Assembly: GCA_002506015.1 (NCBI GenBank)
Contig: DAWR01000116.1
Span: 6,573 to 18,337, forward strand
Direction: 5' to 3'
Length of the DNA stretch: 11,765 nucleotides
Origin: Candidatus Methanogasteraceae archaeon UBA261
Lineage (GTDB): Archaea > Halobacteriota > Methanosarcinia > Methanosarcinales > Methanogasteraceae
Shown: in pieces, positions 1-6,054 of the stretch
How the letters are laid out: the number at the start of each line of letters is the position of its first letter
Numbering within the stretch: the stretch's first letter is position 1
The notes under the pieces: model-generated
What the model saw: the letters and a program-made list of their open reading frames with translations, nothing else
The model's database searches: none
What the model was told of the DNA's origin: nothing
Position numbers and translations under genes: made by a program

Positions 1-6
1 GCAGAC

Positions 7-23
7 TGTGTAATCTCGTGGTT
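7..23 (+). repeat. 17-nt sequence repeated in the tbp upstream region
   Basis: TGTGTAATCTCGTGGTT here matches 5743-5759 at 16 of 17 positions in the same orientation. The other copy is the right arm of a long inverted repeat. The rest of the stretch 1-178 holds no gene I can support, only the PAC2 promoter near its end. Confidence 0.5.
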
Positions 24-141
24 AGCTAAACACGTACCCGGCGAGAAAAATTCCCGTTTGGCTCATGTTGTGTTCCGGGTCAAGCAGTTTCAGTATAGCG
101 AGGTCGCATGACACTGTTTTAGATATGTGAGTAGTTACGAA

Positions 142-151
142 GCATTTATCT
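142..151 (+). promoter_or_regulatory. Probable TATA box of the PAC2 gene
   Basis: GCATTTATCT is centred about 32 nt before the ATG at 179. Archaeal initiation about 25 nt downstream of the box would give a leader of only a few nucleotides. This agrees with the absence of any Shine-Dalgarno before the ATG. Box assigned by eye. Confidence 0.4.
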
Positions 152-178
152 ACCACCAGCACCACAACTAGCGCATAA

Positions 179-913
179 ATGGCGCAGAATTCAGAGGTGT
201 ATGTGATTGCGAGAAAGCCCGAATCAAGCAATCCAGTGATCGTCGAGGGATTTCCTGGTGTTGGGCTCGTGGGAAATATCGCAGGTCAACAGGTGATCGA
301 TGAACTGGATATGCAGTACTTGGGTGCTGTCAATTCAAGGCACTTCCCGCCGGTTGCAGTGCTCATGGAGGGGCAGGTCACAATGCCCATCCGGATATAC
401 GAGAGTCCGAAGAACGAGCTGATCGTGGTCGTCTCTGATATCCCAATCCCCCCCGGCATCTCCTACACCGTTAGCAAAACACTTGTTGACTGGGCAAAGT
501 CTGTTAATGCCCGTGAAATCATCTCAATAGCCGGCATGCCGATCATAGGTGCGGAGCACACAGTCTTCGGTGCAGCAACAACGGAAGAAGGACTCAAAAA
601 CATCAGAAATGAGGTAGAGATATTTCAGATGGGGACGATTTCAGGGATTGCCGGCAGCATCATGACGGAATGCTTTGTACGCAATCTTCCTGCAATCGGT
701 CTGCTCGGGAGCACCCGTGGTCAGAATCCTGACCCGCTCGCTGCCGCTGCCGTGATCAGTGTTCTGAACAATCTCTACAACCTCTCAATCGACACTGAAA
801 AGCTGGTCAAGCAGGCAGAGCAGATCGAGCTTGAGATGCAGAAGCTTGCAGAAGCCGTGAAAGAAACGATCGATGACGAAGATACGCCAAAGTATGTTCC
901 GATGTATGGGTGA
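179..913 (+). CDS. PAC2-family proteasome assembly chaperone/activator with C-terminal HbYX motif
   Basis: The 244-residue product has the family's N-terminal glycine-rich motif GFPGVGLVGN (residues 24-33), the SDIPIPPG segment near 86-93 and the LGSTRGQNPDP segment near 176-186. These mark the PAC2 / COG2047-type archaeal family (PbaA/PbaB relatives), cytoplasmic proteins that bind the 20S proteasome. A charged helix runs from about 205 to 233. The chain ends in Met-Tyr-Gly, a hydrophobic-Tyr-X (HbYX) tail of the kind that docks into pockets on the proteasome alpha ring and that is documented for Pyrococcus PbaB. That points to direct proteasome binding, either as an assembly factor or as an ATP-independent activator; the sequence does not decide which. 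The ATG at 179 is chosen because it gives full family length; there is no Shine-Dalgarno, so the mRNA is probably leaderless. No proteasome subunit gene lies in the window. DUF473 starts at its stop codon, so the two are likely cotranscribed. Confidence 0.88.
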   Translation: MAQNSEVYVIARKPESSNPVIVEGFPGVGLVGNIAGQQVIDELDMQYLGAVNSRHFPPVAVLMEGQVTMPIRIYESPKNELIVVVSDIPIPPGISYTVSKTLVDWAKSVNAREIISIAGMPIIGAEHTVFGAATTEEGLKNIRNEVEIFQMGTISGIAGSIMTECFVRNLPAIGLLGSTRGQNPDPLAAAAVISVLNNLYNLSIDTEKLVKQAEQIELEMQKLAEAVKETIDDEDTPKYVPMYG

Positions 914-918
914 TCATG

Positions 919-1308
919 ATGGATTGTATTGCACTGACTGGAATCTCAAATCATGTGATGCGTGATCTGGAAAATCGCGCGTTCCTGACAATTGAGATCA
1001 GAAGTCCGCAGAATTTTTTTGCCATACTCAACGTCGACGTTGGTGACCCGGTCTTCTTATCACAGGCCAGTCGCAACGATGTTTCCGCGGGCACGACCGG
1101 ACTCATTTCGCGAGTGCAGCGCCGCGACATCAGCATGCACAAGATCGTTCAGAGCAATGACCTCTTTTATGAAGAACGGGAAACGATGCTGGCACGTATC
1201 CAGCTGGTTGCCGAGGACATCGGCAGGGTACAGCGTATCGTACGCTCGGAACTTGGTAGTGCAATGGTTGTGGCTGTGAATAAAGAGACCGTCTATGCAG
1301 CGCGATGA
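919..1308 (+). CDS. DUF473 family protein
   Basis: This is a small (129-residue) soluble protein beginning MDCIALTGIS, with conserved-looking segments TIEIRSPQNFFAIL (about 23-36), GDPVFL and the FYEERET block (about 83-90). The opening and the overall layout match DUF473, a family of unknown function that I know from methanogens and Archaeoglobus. The small beta-rich look is compatible with a nucleic-acid or ligand-binding fold, but no function can be stated. Start choice is open: a GTG at 910 overlaps the upstream TGA by four bases, and ATGs lie at 916 and 919. I prefer 919 because GGTGAT at 909-914 can act as a weak Shine-Dalgarno and family members start at this point. It follows the PAC2 gene without a gap, so it is almost certainly in its operon. 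Its stop lies 4 nt from the stop of the opposing CBS regulator. Confidence 0.8.
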   Translation: MDCIALTGISNHVMRDLENRAFLTIEIRSPQNFFAILNVDVGDPVFLSQASRNDVSAGTTGLISRVQRRDISMHKIVQSNDLFYEERETMLARIQLVAEDIGRVQRIVRSELGSAMVVAVNKETVYAAR

Positions 1309-1312
1309 CTAC

Positions 1313-2224
1313 TCATGCGCTCATAAATGATGGGGCAATGATCGATTCTCCGAAGCTGTTCGATCCGCGGAGGAGATCCACTTTGTATACCACGCCGTAA
1401 GGCTTTCCACTGGCAAGCACGACGATGGTGTTGACACGATACTGATCAAAGAGCTTAACAGCGCTTGAAATAGGGGTATTGCCGTCGATTGTTAAAGGGT
1501 CTCTTGACATGACCTCTTGCACCTTCTGAGTGGTCAATCCGGATACCAACGATCTTGTGATGGCTGCCAGCGTCACGACCCCGATTATCTCTTTTTTGTC
1601 GATCACGGGCGCACCATGGACTCCCCGTTTCAGAAGGACTTTTGCTGCATCTTTGATTGTGGCGTTCGAATCGATTGTGATGTTCCCCACCTGAACGCAC
1701 TCCTTAATGTGACGTTTCGGCAGGGTGAGCAGGTCTGAAATCGCAAAGATAAGTATGTTTCTGGTGTCATCCCGCCCAATAACCTTCCCCCTGATCACGA
1801 GTTCGTTCTTTGGTGTAGGTCCGATCTTGATGACATCACCGTTATCGAACTCGCGGATATCGCCTATGACCCGAACCCTGCCATTGCACGTGTTCGAATG
1901 GTGCACTGTTGTAAATACGATTTCACATACGGTTGCGCCATCAACAAGCTTCCCATTGCGATATATATTTGTTGCCACCCCGCCTGGTTGGTCGATGATA
2001 TCTAAAACATCATACGCTTGGCTTGTCGGGCGATACCCGCCCCTTGGTCCCGAAACACTCTCAACCATCTCAAGTGCCCGGAGTGCTTGCATCTGGTTTC
2101 GTATGGTGCCGGACTTACGGTGGAGCACATTGGCAATCTCTTCACCTTTCACTGCCCCCCCCTTCTGGCGGAAGAGATTGACAAGTATCACTAGCATCTC
2201 TGTTTGAATAGGCGTGAGTTCCAT
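1313..2224 (-). CDS. Winged-helix / tandem CBS-domain transcriptional regulator
   Basis: The 303-residue product has three parts. Residues 1-75 form a winged helix-turn-helix (MELTPIQTEMLVILVNLF at the start, the RKSGTIRNQMQALRALEMV recognition region at 37-54, a GPRGGYRPT wing at 59-67). Residues about 80-170 form a beta-rich linker domain, and 175-288 hold two CBS domains (ITIDSNATIKDAAKVLLKRG; LTIDGNTPISSAVKLFDQYRV). This matches archaeal predicted regulators with C-terminal CBS domains (COG2524 type). CBS pairs usually bind adenine nucleotides or SAM, so a ligand-gated DNA-binding role is likely; ligand and targets are unknown. The frame is open to 2362, but I place the start at the ATG at 2224: the HTH domain begins there and a TATA box is correctly spaced upstream inside the end of the Lrp gene. 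A longer start would overlap that gene by about 98 nt. It follows the Lrp-type regulator by 40 nt. Confidence 0.86.
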   Translation of the reverse strand: MELTPIQTEMLVILVNLFRQKGGAVKGEEIANVLHRKSGTIRNQMQALRALEMVESVSGPRGGYRPTSQAYDVLDIIDQPGGVATNIYRNGKLVDGATVCEIVFTTVHHSNTCNGRVRVIGDIREFDNGDVIKIGPTPKNELVIRGKVIGRDDTRNILIFAISDLLTLPKRHIKECVQVGNITIDSNATIKDAAKVLLKRGVHGAPVIDKKEIIGVVTLAAITRSLVSGLTTQKVQEVMSRDPLTIDGNTPISSAVKLFDQYRVNTIVVLASGKPYGVVYKVDLLRGSNSFGESIIAPSFMSA

Positions 2225-2253
2225 GACTACCTCTACAATTGCCGCCCATTCGT

Positions 2254-2265
2254 CATATATATATC
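2254..2265 (-). promoter_or_regulatory. TATA box of the CBS regulator gene
   Basis: On the minus strand this reads AGATATATATATG, centred about 35 nt before the ATG at 2224. Initiation about 26 nt downstream would leave a leader of roughly 8 nt. The box touches the stop codon of the upstream Lrp-type gene, so the regulator has its own promoter even if readthrough also occurs. Confidence 0.6.
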
Positions 2266-2750
2266 TAATCCGGTCGTCCCATTGAATGGTATGGACCAAG
2301 CAGAAAGACATCGGCATCCCGAACCCCTTGCACGGTTCTGGTGAACGTTTGTAGTTGTTCAATCTCTGTATATTTCTTGAATCTACACATCACAAGCAAA
2401 CCATATTTCCCGGTTGTGACCTCCCAAATCCCAAAAACCCACTGTTGTTTCGTTAAAAAATCGATTAATTCACTGACGACCGGTTTTGGACACTCGATCC
2501 CCATATAACCATTGATGTAATATCCCAGTTCCTCCCAATTGATCTCGGGACTATATCCAATAATTATACCTTTCTCAGTAAGCATGCGAACGCGCAAGTT
2601 TGCCGTGCTTCTGGGCACCCCCACGTGCTTTGCAAGCTCGGTCAATCTGGGCCCTACACCGGTACCTGCCGACATTGCTTTGAGAATTCGTTCGTCCAGT
2701 TCGTCTACGATAATAACACATCCGTATTGGTTGCAGTGTTGTATTGCCAC
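2265..2750 (-). CDS. Lrp/AsnC family transcriptional regulator
   Basis: The 161-residue protein opens with DELDERILKAMS, the usual N-terminal helix of Lrp/AsnC regulators. A helix-turn-helix follows (LTELAKHVGVPRSTANLRVRML, about 37-58), then EKGIIIGYSPEINWEELGY, the typical hinge into the RAM effector domain (about 65-155, including FGIWEVTTGKYGLLVMCRF and the GVRDADVFLLG end). Such proteins form dimers or octamers and respond to amino acids or similar small ligands; the ligand here cannot be read. I chose the GTG at 2750 because GGGAG lies at the right distance before it; a TTG at 2762 is a longer alternative. The family core starts only near residue 16, so the N-terminus is slightly long and contains His-Cys-Asn-Gln-Tyr-Gly-Cys. 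A promoter-region repeat pair (2813-2831) could be its own operator. cbiD lies upstream and the CBS regulator downstream on the same strand. Confidence 0.86.
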   Translation of the reverse strand: MAIQHCNQYGCVIIVDELDERILKAMSAGTGVGPRLTELAKHVGVPRSTANLRVRMLTEKGIIIGYSPEINWEELGYYINGYMGIECPKPVVSELIDFLTKQQWVFGIWEVTTGKYGLLVMCRFKKYTEIEQLQTFTRTVQGVRDADVFLLGPYHSMGRPD

Positions 2751-2812
2751 AATAACTCCCAATAGTTCTTAAATGTATCGGTCGGATGCTGAATGTTGTG
2801 TTGAATGAACAT

Positions 2813-2831
2813 TGCACAATTGATGCACAAT
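2813..2831. promoter_or_regulatory. Candidate operator: two TGCACAAT direct repeats
   Basis: TGCACAAT occurs at 2813-2820 and again at 2824-2831, an 11-bp period that puts both copies on the same face of the helix. An imperfect inverted repeat (AATGTT at 2792-2797, AACATT at 2808-2813) adjoins them. The sites lie 60-80 bp upstream of the Lrp-type gene, where autoregulatory sites of this family are common. Assigned by pattern only. Confidence 0.35.
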
Positions 2832-2882
2832 CGATATGCTGCGACGCTGTATGGCATTTTGTTATTTTTGGTCAAGACCTGA

Positions 2883-3926
2883 TCACCGGCGCATGTAGTC
2901 CCGTATTATCGAACCATCTCGGTTCACCAGGACGATGCGCACGCCCGGAGCGATCCTTTCTGCGTTGGTGAGCGCGCTATCAATCCGTGCATCATAAGGG
3001 TCATGATCAATCAATTCCTGTACTGTGAAGAAGCCCGTGTCAGCCAATATGTCAGGATCCGCCCATTTCAGGATCAGCCCGGGGAGTCCGCAGATTATTA
3101 CTTCACCATCTGCATACCCAACACCCTCCGAAATGCGGTTTCCGACCATTACAATCGTACAATCCGAGAATAGCATATTTGCATACCGCATTCCGATTCG
3201 TCCTGTTGTCAGCACCACCCGTTCAGCATGTTGAATCAGTTCCTGTTTCGTCTCGAGAAGATGATCATTCCATGGCTCAACAAAGCCCGTTGTCCCGAGT
3301 ATGGATATCCCCCCAAATACCCCGACCCGGCTGTTCAACGTGTGAACAGCGATCTCTTCCCCTCTTGGGACAGAAATTGTAACCTCCGCACCGGAAATGT
3401 CAATCTCGCGCACAGCCTCCTCAATTGCTGCCTGTATCTGCTTCATCGGCACCGGATTTATCGCAGGTATGCCCCTCTTAACCCCAATCCCTCTGCCTGC
3501 CGTAATCGATATACCGTCTGCTTCGCGTGCTTCCGCAACGATTGTAATCCCGCCCGTGATATCAAACCCGTGATCTCCCGCGTCCTTGATCGCCGATGCC
3601 CTGCCACGTGATGTCGAGACACCCAGAGTCACAACGGTTCCGGCGGGCGTTCTGATCGCAACCTCGCAAACCGGCTCTTTCAGCGACAATACCGCAGCCT
3701 TTGCCACAGCAGCAGCGGTTGTCCCCGTGGTAAAGCCCCTTCGCAAAATCGATCCGTCCGAGAGCAGTACAAGTTTTCCGATGGCTATGCCTGCCTTTAA
3801 TTCATCTTCTGCCACATTTGCACGCTCAATCCATTCCCAGGGAATCTCAAAGTTGTTTACAGGGTCTCTCATCGGTATTTCACATCTTTCTGCCGTGTTC
3901 AGTCTCTTTTTGCTATATGTTGCCAT
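2883..3926 (-). CDS. cbiD: Cobalt-precorrin-5B C1-methyltransferase CbiD
   Basis: The 347-residue product fits CbiD, the SAM-dependent enzyme that methylates C1 of cobalt-precorrin-5B to give cobalt-precorrin-6A in anaerobic (early cobalt insertion) cobalamin synthesis in the cytoplasm. Diagnostic segments are LRRGFTTGTTAAAVAKAA (61-78), INPVPMKQIQ in the middle and VPRGEEIAVHTLNSRVGVFG followed by GISILGTTGFVEPW. Full family length is present without gaps. The ATG at 3926 is the longest start and has a TATA box about 54 nt upstream. The ATG at 3872 (beginning MRDPVNNFEIP) is where many archaeal homologues start and is a serious alternative, which would leave a longer leader. No other cobalamin genes are in the window; the neighbours are a divergent MFS transporter and, downstream, the Lrp-type regulator. 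Corrinoids are needed by methyltransferases in methanogen-type metabolism, consistent with the rest of the window. Confidence 0.93.
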   Translation of the reverse strand: MATYSKKRLNTAERCEIPMRDPVNNFEIPWEWIERANVAEDELKAGIAIGKLVLLSDGSILRRGFTTGTTAAAVAKAAVLSLKEPVCEVAIRTPAGTVVTLGVSTSRGRASAIKDAGDHGFDITGGITIVAEAREADGISITAGRGIGVKRGIPAINPVPMKQIQAAIEEAVREIDISGAEVTISVPRGEEIAVHTLNSRVGVFGGISILGTTGFVEPWNDHLLETKQELIQHAERVVLTTGRIGMRYANMLFSDCTIVMVGNRISEGVGYADGEVIICGLPGLILKWADPDILADTGFFTVQELIDHDPYDARIDSALTNAERIAPGVRIVLVNRDGSIIRDYMRR

Positions 3927-3974
3927 AAGGTTAACCGGTATCTATCCACCGGAACGCTGCCACTCTTCCGGCTG

Positions 3975-3987
3975 AGATATACATTTA
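3975..3987. promoter_or_regulatory. Shared TATA region of divergent cbiD and MFS promoters
   Basis: AGATATACATTTA lies in the 86-bp gap between the two divergent start codons and reads as a TATA-like box both ways. Rightward initiation would fall about 6 nt before the MFS ATG at 4013; leftward initiation would fall about 28 nt before the cbiD ATG at 3926. No second convincing box was seen, so the two genes may compete for or share one TBP site. Confidence 0.45.
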
Positions 3988-4012
3988 GGGTTTCGTTTTG
4001 AATACATAAGTT

Positions 4013-5095
4013 ATGAACAGGGTTCGTGCATGTCTGTATCTCTCGGTTTTTGTGATCATGGGGCTCTCGGATGCGGTCGTGCCGATCCTTCCGGATCTGT
4101 CAGCGGATGTGCTGGGGCAGAGCACGCTCTTCTCAGCGTATTTTGCTGGCGCACTCGTATCAATGATCCCGCTCGGAATGCTCTCGGATAGATATGACTA
4201 CGCCCCATTTATCCTGCTCAGCCTCGTATTGACCGCCGTATCCGGATTTATGATCTTCTGCTCCGATTGTCATGCGGTACTCGTCTCCGCACGTTTCGTG
4301 GAGGGCTGTGCATGCGGCGCCTTCTTCCCTGCGGCGTTCTCGATTCTTGCGCGATTTGAGAATCCGAAGCGCTACATCGGGGAGTTCAACTTTCTGCTCA
4401 ATTTTGGGCTCGCCGCGGGTGTCGCGGTCGCTGCTGCGCTGAAGTACTACCATCTGAAGGCTGGAGTCCTGACGTTCTCCCTGCTTGCGCTCGCCGCGCT
4501 CGCAATGTCGTTTTCACAGAACAATGGCACAATGATTCGGAATGCACCGCAGAGTGCGCGTGATACGATTGATGGCATATTCACAGTTCTTCTGAATGAA
4601 CGCTATCTACAGATGTGGTTCACTGCCTTTATTCTCTTTGGTGGAACTGGAGTTATCGTTGCTTATTTTCCTTCGTTCACGAATCTGGGGGCGTTTACAT
4701 CGGGAATCGCGCTTTCCGGCGTCTATGTCGGAACGATGATAACGTCGCTTGTAGGAGGTCGCATGAATCTCACTGAACGGCGCATGATCAAAGCGGGTGC
4801 GCTCATAACCGGTATCGGCATCATTATAACTGTCTATCATCCAATCGGGCTCACCATCATGGGTGCCGGGTCCGGGTTTGCGCTGATCGGACTCGTAACC
4901 GGGGTCGCATCACTTGACGTGAGCAGCGGCACTGCGATGGGGGTCTTCAACACCTATACTTATGCAGGGTTTGCTGCGCTTCCGGTATTTACGGCAGCGA
5001 TTCTTGGATACTTCAGTTACGCAGGGGTGTTCTGGATTTTTGGAATCCTTGTGGCAGTTCTGGCGCTCTTTCCGCTGCGTATGCTGGGGCGGTAG
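4013..5095 (+). CDS. Major facilitator superfamily transporter
   Basis: This is a 360-residue membrane protein with twelve hydrophobic segments that can be counted by eye, six before and six after a polar loop near residues 165-190 (SQNNGTMIRNAPQSARDTI). The loop between helices 2 and 3 carries GMLSDRYDY (about 55-63), the classic MFS signature G-x-L-[SA]-D-R. This family moves small solutes across the cytoplasmic membrane by proton-coupled or uniport mechanisms; 360 residues is short but within range for compact archaeal members. Helix 4 holds SARFVEGCACGAFFP, an R-x-x-E-G motif common in efflux-type MFS. The substrate is not readable. The gene is divergent from cbiD with a probable common promoter, so involvement in corrinoid or cobalt traffic is conceivable but unsupported. 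There is no Shine-Dalgarno before the ATG at 4013, in line with a near-leaderless transcript. Confidence 0.87.
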   Translation: MNRVRACLYLSVFVIMGLSDAVVPILPDLSADVLGQSTLFSAYFAGALVSMIPLGMLSDRYDYAPFILLSLVLTAVSGFMIFCSDCHAVLVSARFVEGCACGAFFPAAFSILARFENPKRYIGEFNFLLNFGLAAGVAVAAALKYYHLKAGVLTFSLLALAALAMSFSQNNGTMIRNAPQSARDTIDGIFTVLLNERYLQMWFTAFILFGGTGVIVAYFPSFTNLGAFTSGIALSGVYVGTMITSLVGGRMNLTERRMIKAGALITGIGIIITVYHPIGLTIMGAGSGFALIGLVTGVASLDVSSGTAMGVFNTYTYAGFAALPVFTAAILGYFSYAGVFWIFGILVAVLALFPLRMLGR

Positions 5096-5142
5096 GATTG
5101 CGAGATCTTTGCCGGCACTTTCTGAAAATCAAGTGATTTATC

Positions 5143-5151
5143 ACCGCGAAG
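5143..5151 (+). repeat. Left target-site duplication of the IS remnant (ACCGCGAAG)
   Basis: ACCGCGAAG here and at 5579-5587 are identical and in the same orientation, and each directly abuts a tip of the terminal inverted repeats. This is the expected 9-bp duplication made by transposition. Confidence 0.85.
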
Positions 5152-5219
5152 CAGCAATTCCCGCCATGGTTGTAAACGCATGCAAGCGAGGGACTGTTTC
5201 TTTGCCGTTTCGTAAACAT
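5152..5219. repeat. Left 68-bp terminal inverted repeat
   Basis: This arm pairs with the reverse complement of 5511-5578 without gaps, 49 of 68 positions identical. The outermost 12 bp and an inner TAAACGCATGCA block are perfect. Confidence 0.85.
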
Positions 5220-5268
5220 CTACATCATCTCTTCACAATACAAATCAGCCACGAGCGATGGTATAATC

Positions 5269-5430
5269 TCAAACAGTTGGAATGATGTGACTATAAGATG
5301 GCATGAATTGCTTGGGTATTTTGATGTTTTTTGACCGAGGGTCTTTTATTCTCTCAAAACCTGTGTGAAAGAGACTGAATAGCGCGTCGGCGTTCAGATG
5401 CTTCCGAAGTTTTGTTTCTGTTTTACTCAT
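5269..5430 (-). pseudogene. Truncated transposase N-terminus
   Basis: Starting at the ATG at 5430 the frame encodes MSKTETKLRKHLNADALFSL followed by FHTGFERIKDPRSKNIKIP, then runs into unrelated sequence and stops at 5269 (53 codons). The pattern of a helical start, an NADALFS motif, an xxGFE-I-DxR motif and a short IP segment recalls the beginning of IS4/ISNCY-type DDE transposases that I know from archaea and cyanobacteria. Those proteins are several hundred residues long. Similarity seems to end near 5311, which I take as the deletion junction. The start retains a strong Shine-Dalgarno (AAAGGAGG at about 5439-5446), so the deletion is probably recent or translation of the stub is not harmful. 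No catalytic DDE residues remain. Confidence 0.65.
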
Positions 5431-5510
5431 GCGAACTACCCTCCTTTGAGTTCCAAATTTACTAAACATTATTTGGAATTATCCTTTTTGCGCATCAACA
5501 TTGTACGTAA

Positions 5511-5578
5511 ATGTTTACGAAAGCATAAAGAATCGACCCTTTGACTGCATGCGTTTATATGTACAACGGGAATTGCTG
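5511..5578. repeat. Right 68-bp terminal inverted repeat
   Basis: Reverse complement of the left arm at 5152-5219 with 19 mismatches and no gaps. It begins ATGTTTACGAAA internally and ends CGGGAATTGCTG at the outer tip. Confidence 0.85.
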
Positions 5579-5587
5579 ACCGCGAAG
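5579..5587 (+). repeat. Right target-site duplication of the IS remnant (ACCGCGAAG)
   Basis: Perfect second copy of the 9-mer at 5143-5151, directly next to the right terminal repeat tip. Confidence 0.85.
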
Positions 5588-5686
5588 GGCTGCTGTGGAA
5601 TGCAAGAGTTTTGAGACCGTTTTCAACCATCTGTGCTCACCGAACAACAAGGTGGCAAAAGTACATGCTGAACAACTCGTGGTGGG

Positions 5687-5759
5687 AACCACAAGATTGC
5701 ACAGTCGGCGAAGCCATCTTCACAAGATTTCTGTGTTAATCTTGTGCAATCTCGTGGTT
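5687..5759. repeat. Nested inverted repeat upstream of tbp
   Basis: The outer arms AACCACAAGATTGCACA (5687-5703) and TGTGCAATCTCGTGGTT (5743-5759) pair at 16 of 17 positions. An inner pair, CACAAGATT (5721-5729) and AATCTTGTG (5738-5746), forms a 9-bp stem with an 8-nt loop and competes with the outer stem for bases 5743-5746. A TATA-like TTTATATG follows at 5758-5765. It could be a structured RNA, a regulator-binding site or the remains of another element. Nothing else supports a gene in 5588-6054 apart from the duplication and promoter listed next. Confidence 0.6.
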
Positions 5760-5829
5760 TTATATGCGGATATCCACGCAATATTGAGTAAGTACTATCA
5801 AAGTTATCTGATGGCACCTCACATCTATG

Positions 5830-5859
5830 ACCTTCGTGTGATTCACCTTCGTGTGATTC
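5830..5859 (+). repeat. Perfect 15-nt tandem duplication
   Basis: ACCTTCGTGTGATTC occurs at 5830-5844 and again immediately at 5845-5859 with no mismatch. It lies about 200 bp upstream of tbp in sequence with no gene. It could be replication slippage or a pair of protein-binding sites. Confidence 0.75.
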
Positions 5860-6026
5860 GTTCAAACGTGTCATTAATGATCCCTTCTGTCAGTTTTATC
5901 ACGAAATCCATGAATGGGTGCTGACTATGTATGAAAATGTGCCACCTACTTTCAGAGCAAAAAATCGACAGTCCCTTTTTCTGGTACAATGCCCGCGTAA
6001 GGGCACACCGTTCGCAACCGATAACC

Positions 6027-6040
6027 TTATTGTATATAAA
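6027..6040 (+). promoter_or_regulatory. TATA box of tbp
   Basis: TTATTGTATATAAA ends 15 nt before the ATG at 6055. The centre-to-start spacing of about 20-25 nt predicts initiation at or very near the start codon, that is, a leaderless tbp mRNA. No Shine-Dalgarno is present. A small inverted repeat TGCCC/GGGCA lies just upstream (about 5990-6005). Confidence 0.6.
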
Positions 6041-6054
6041 CCCAAGCGCCTATT

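Larger units (their letters stand above)
5152..5578 (-). mobile_element. Internally deleted insertion sequence (MITE-like), 427 bp
   Basis: The element starts CAGCAATTCCCG and ends CGGGAATTGCTG. The ends align as inverted repeats over 68 bp without a gap (5152-5219 against the reverse complement of 5511-5578) with 49 identities by hand count. The blocks CAGCAATTCCCG, TAAACGCATGCA and TTTCGTAAACAT are perfect. A 9-bp direct repeat ACCGCGAAG flanks both tips. Inside is a minus-strand transposase start with its ribosome binding site (5430 leftward), but only some 40 codons remain, so a full-length parent element must have lost most of its gene. It cannot move on its own but could be mobilised by a transposase that recognises the same ends. 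The family is uncertain; the N-terminus of the remnant suggests an IS4/ISNCY-type DDE transposase. It sits in the gap between the MFS gene and tbp and disrupts no recognisable gene. Confidence 0.85.

Noticed and set aside
22..231. A 69-codon minus-strand frame at the left edge with a hydrophobic middle
   Set aside because: It overlaps the promoter and first codons of the well-supported PAC2 gene; the hydrophobic run reflects the complement of low-complexity sequence near 150-175.
1725..2207. A 160-codon plus-strand frame
   Set aside because: It is antisense to the winged-helix/CBS regulator, whose domains are unambiguous; the serine/proline-rich translation is typical of a shadow frame.
2841..2882. 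GGTC-TT-GACC mini-hairpin just after cbiD as a terminator
   Set aside because: The stem is only 4 bp, and on the cbiD strand it is followed by A-rich rather than T-rich sequence, which is not a terminator pattern.
5595..5924. A 109-codon plus-strand frame between the IS remnant and tbp
   Set aside because: It runs straight through the nested inverted repeat and the 15-nt tandem duplication, has no ribosome binding site and its translation shows no recognisable motif.
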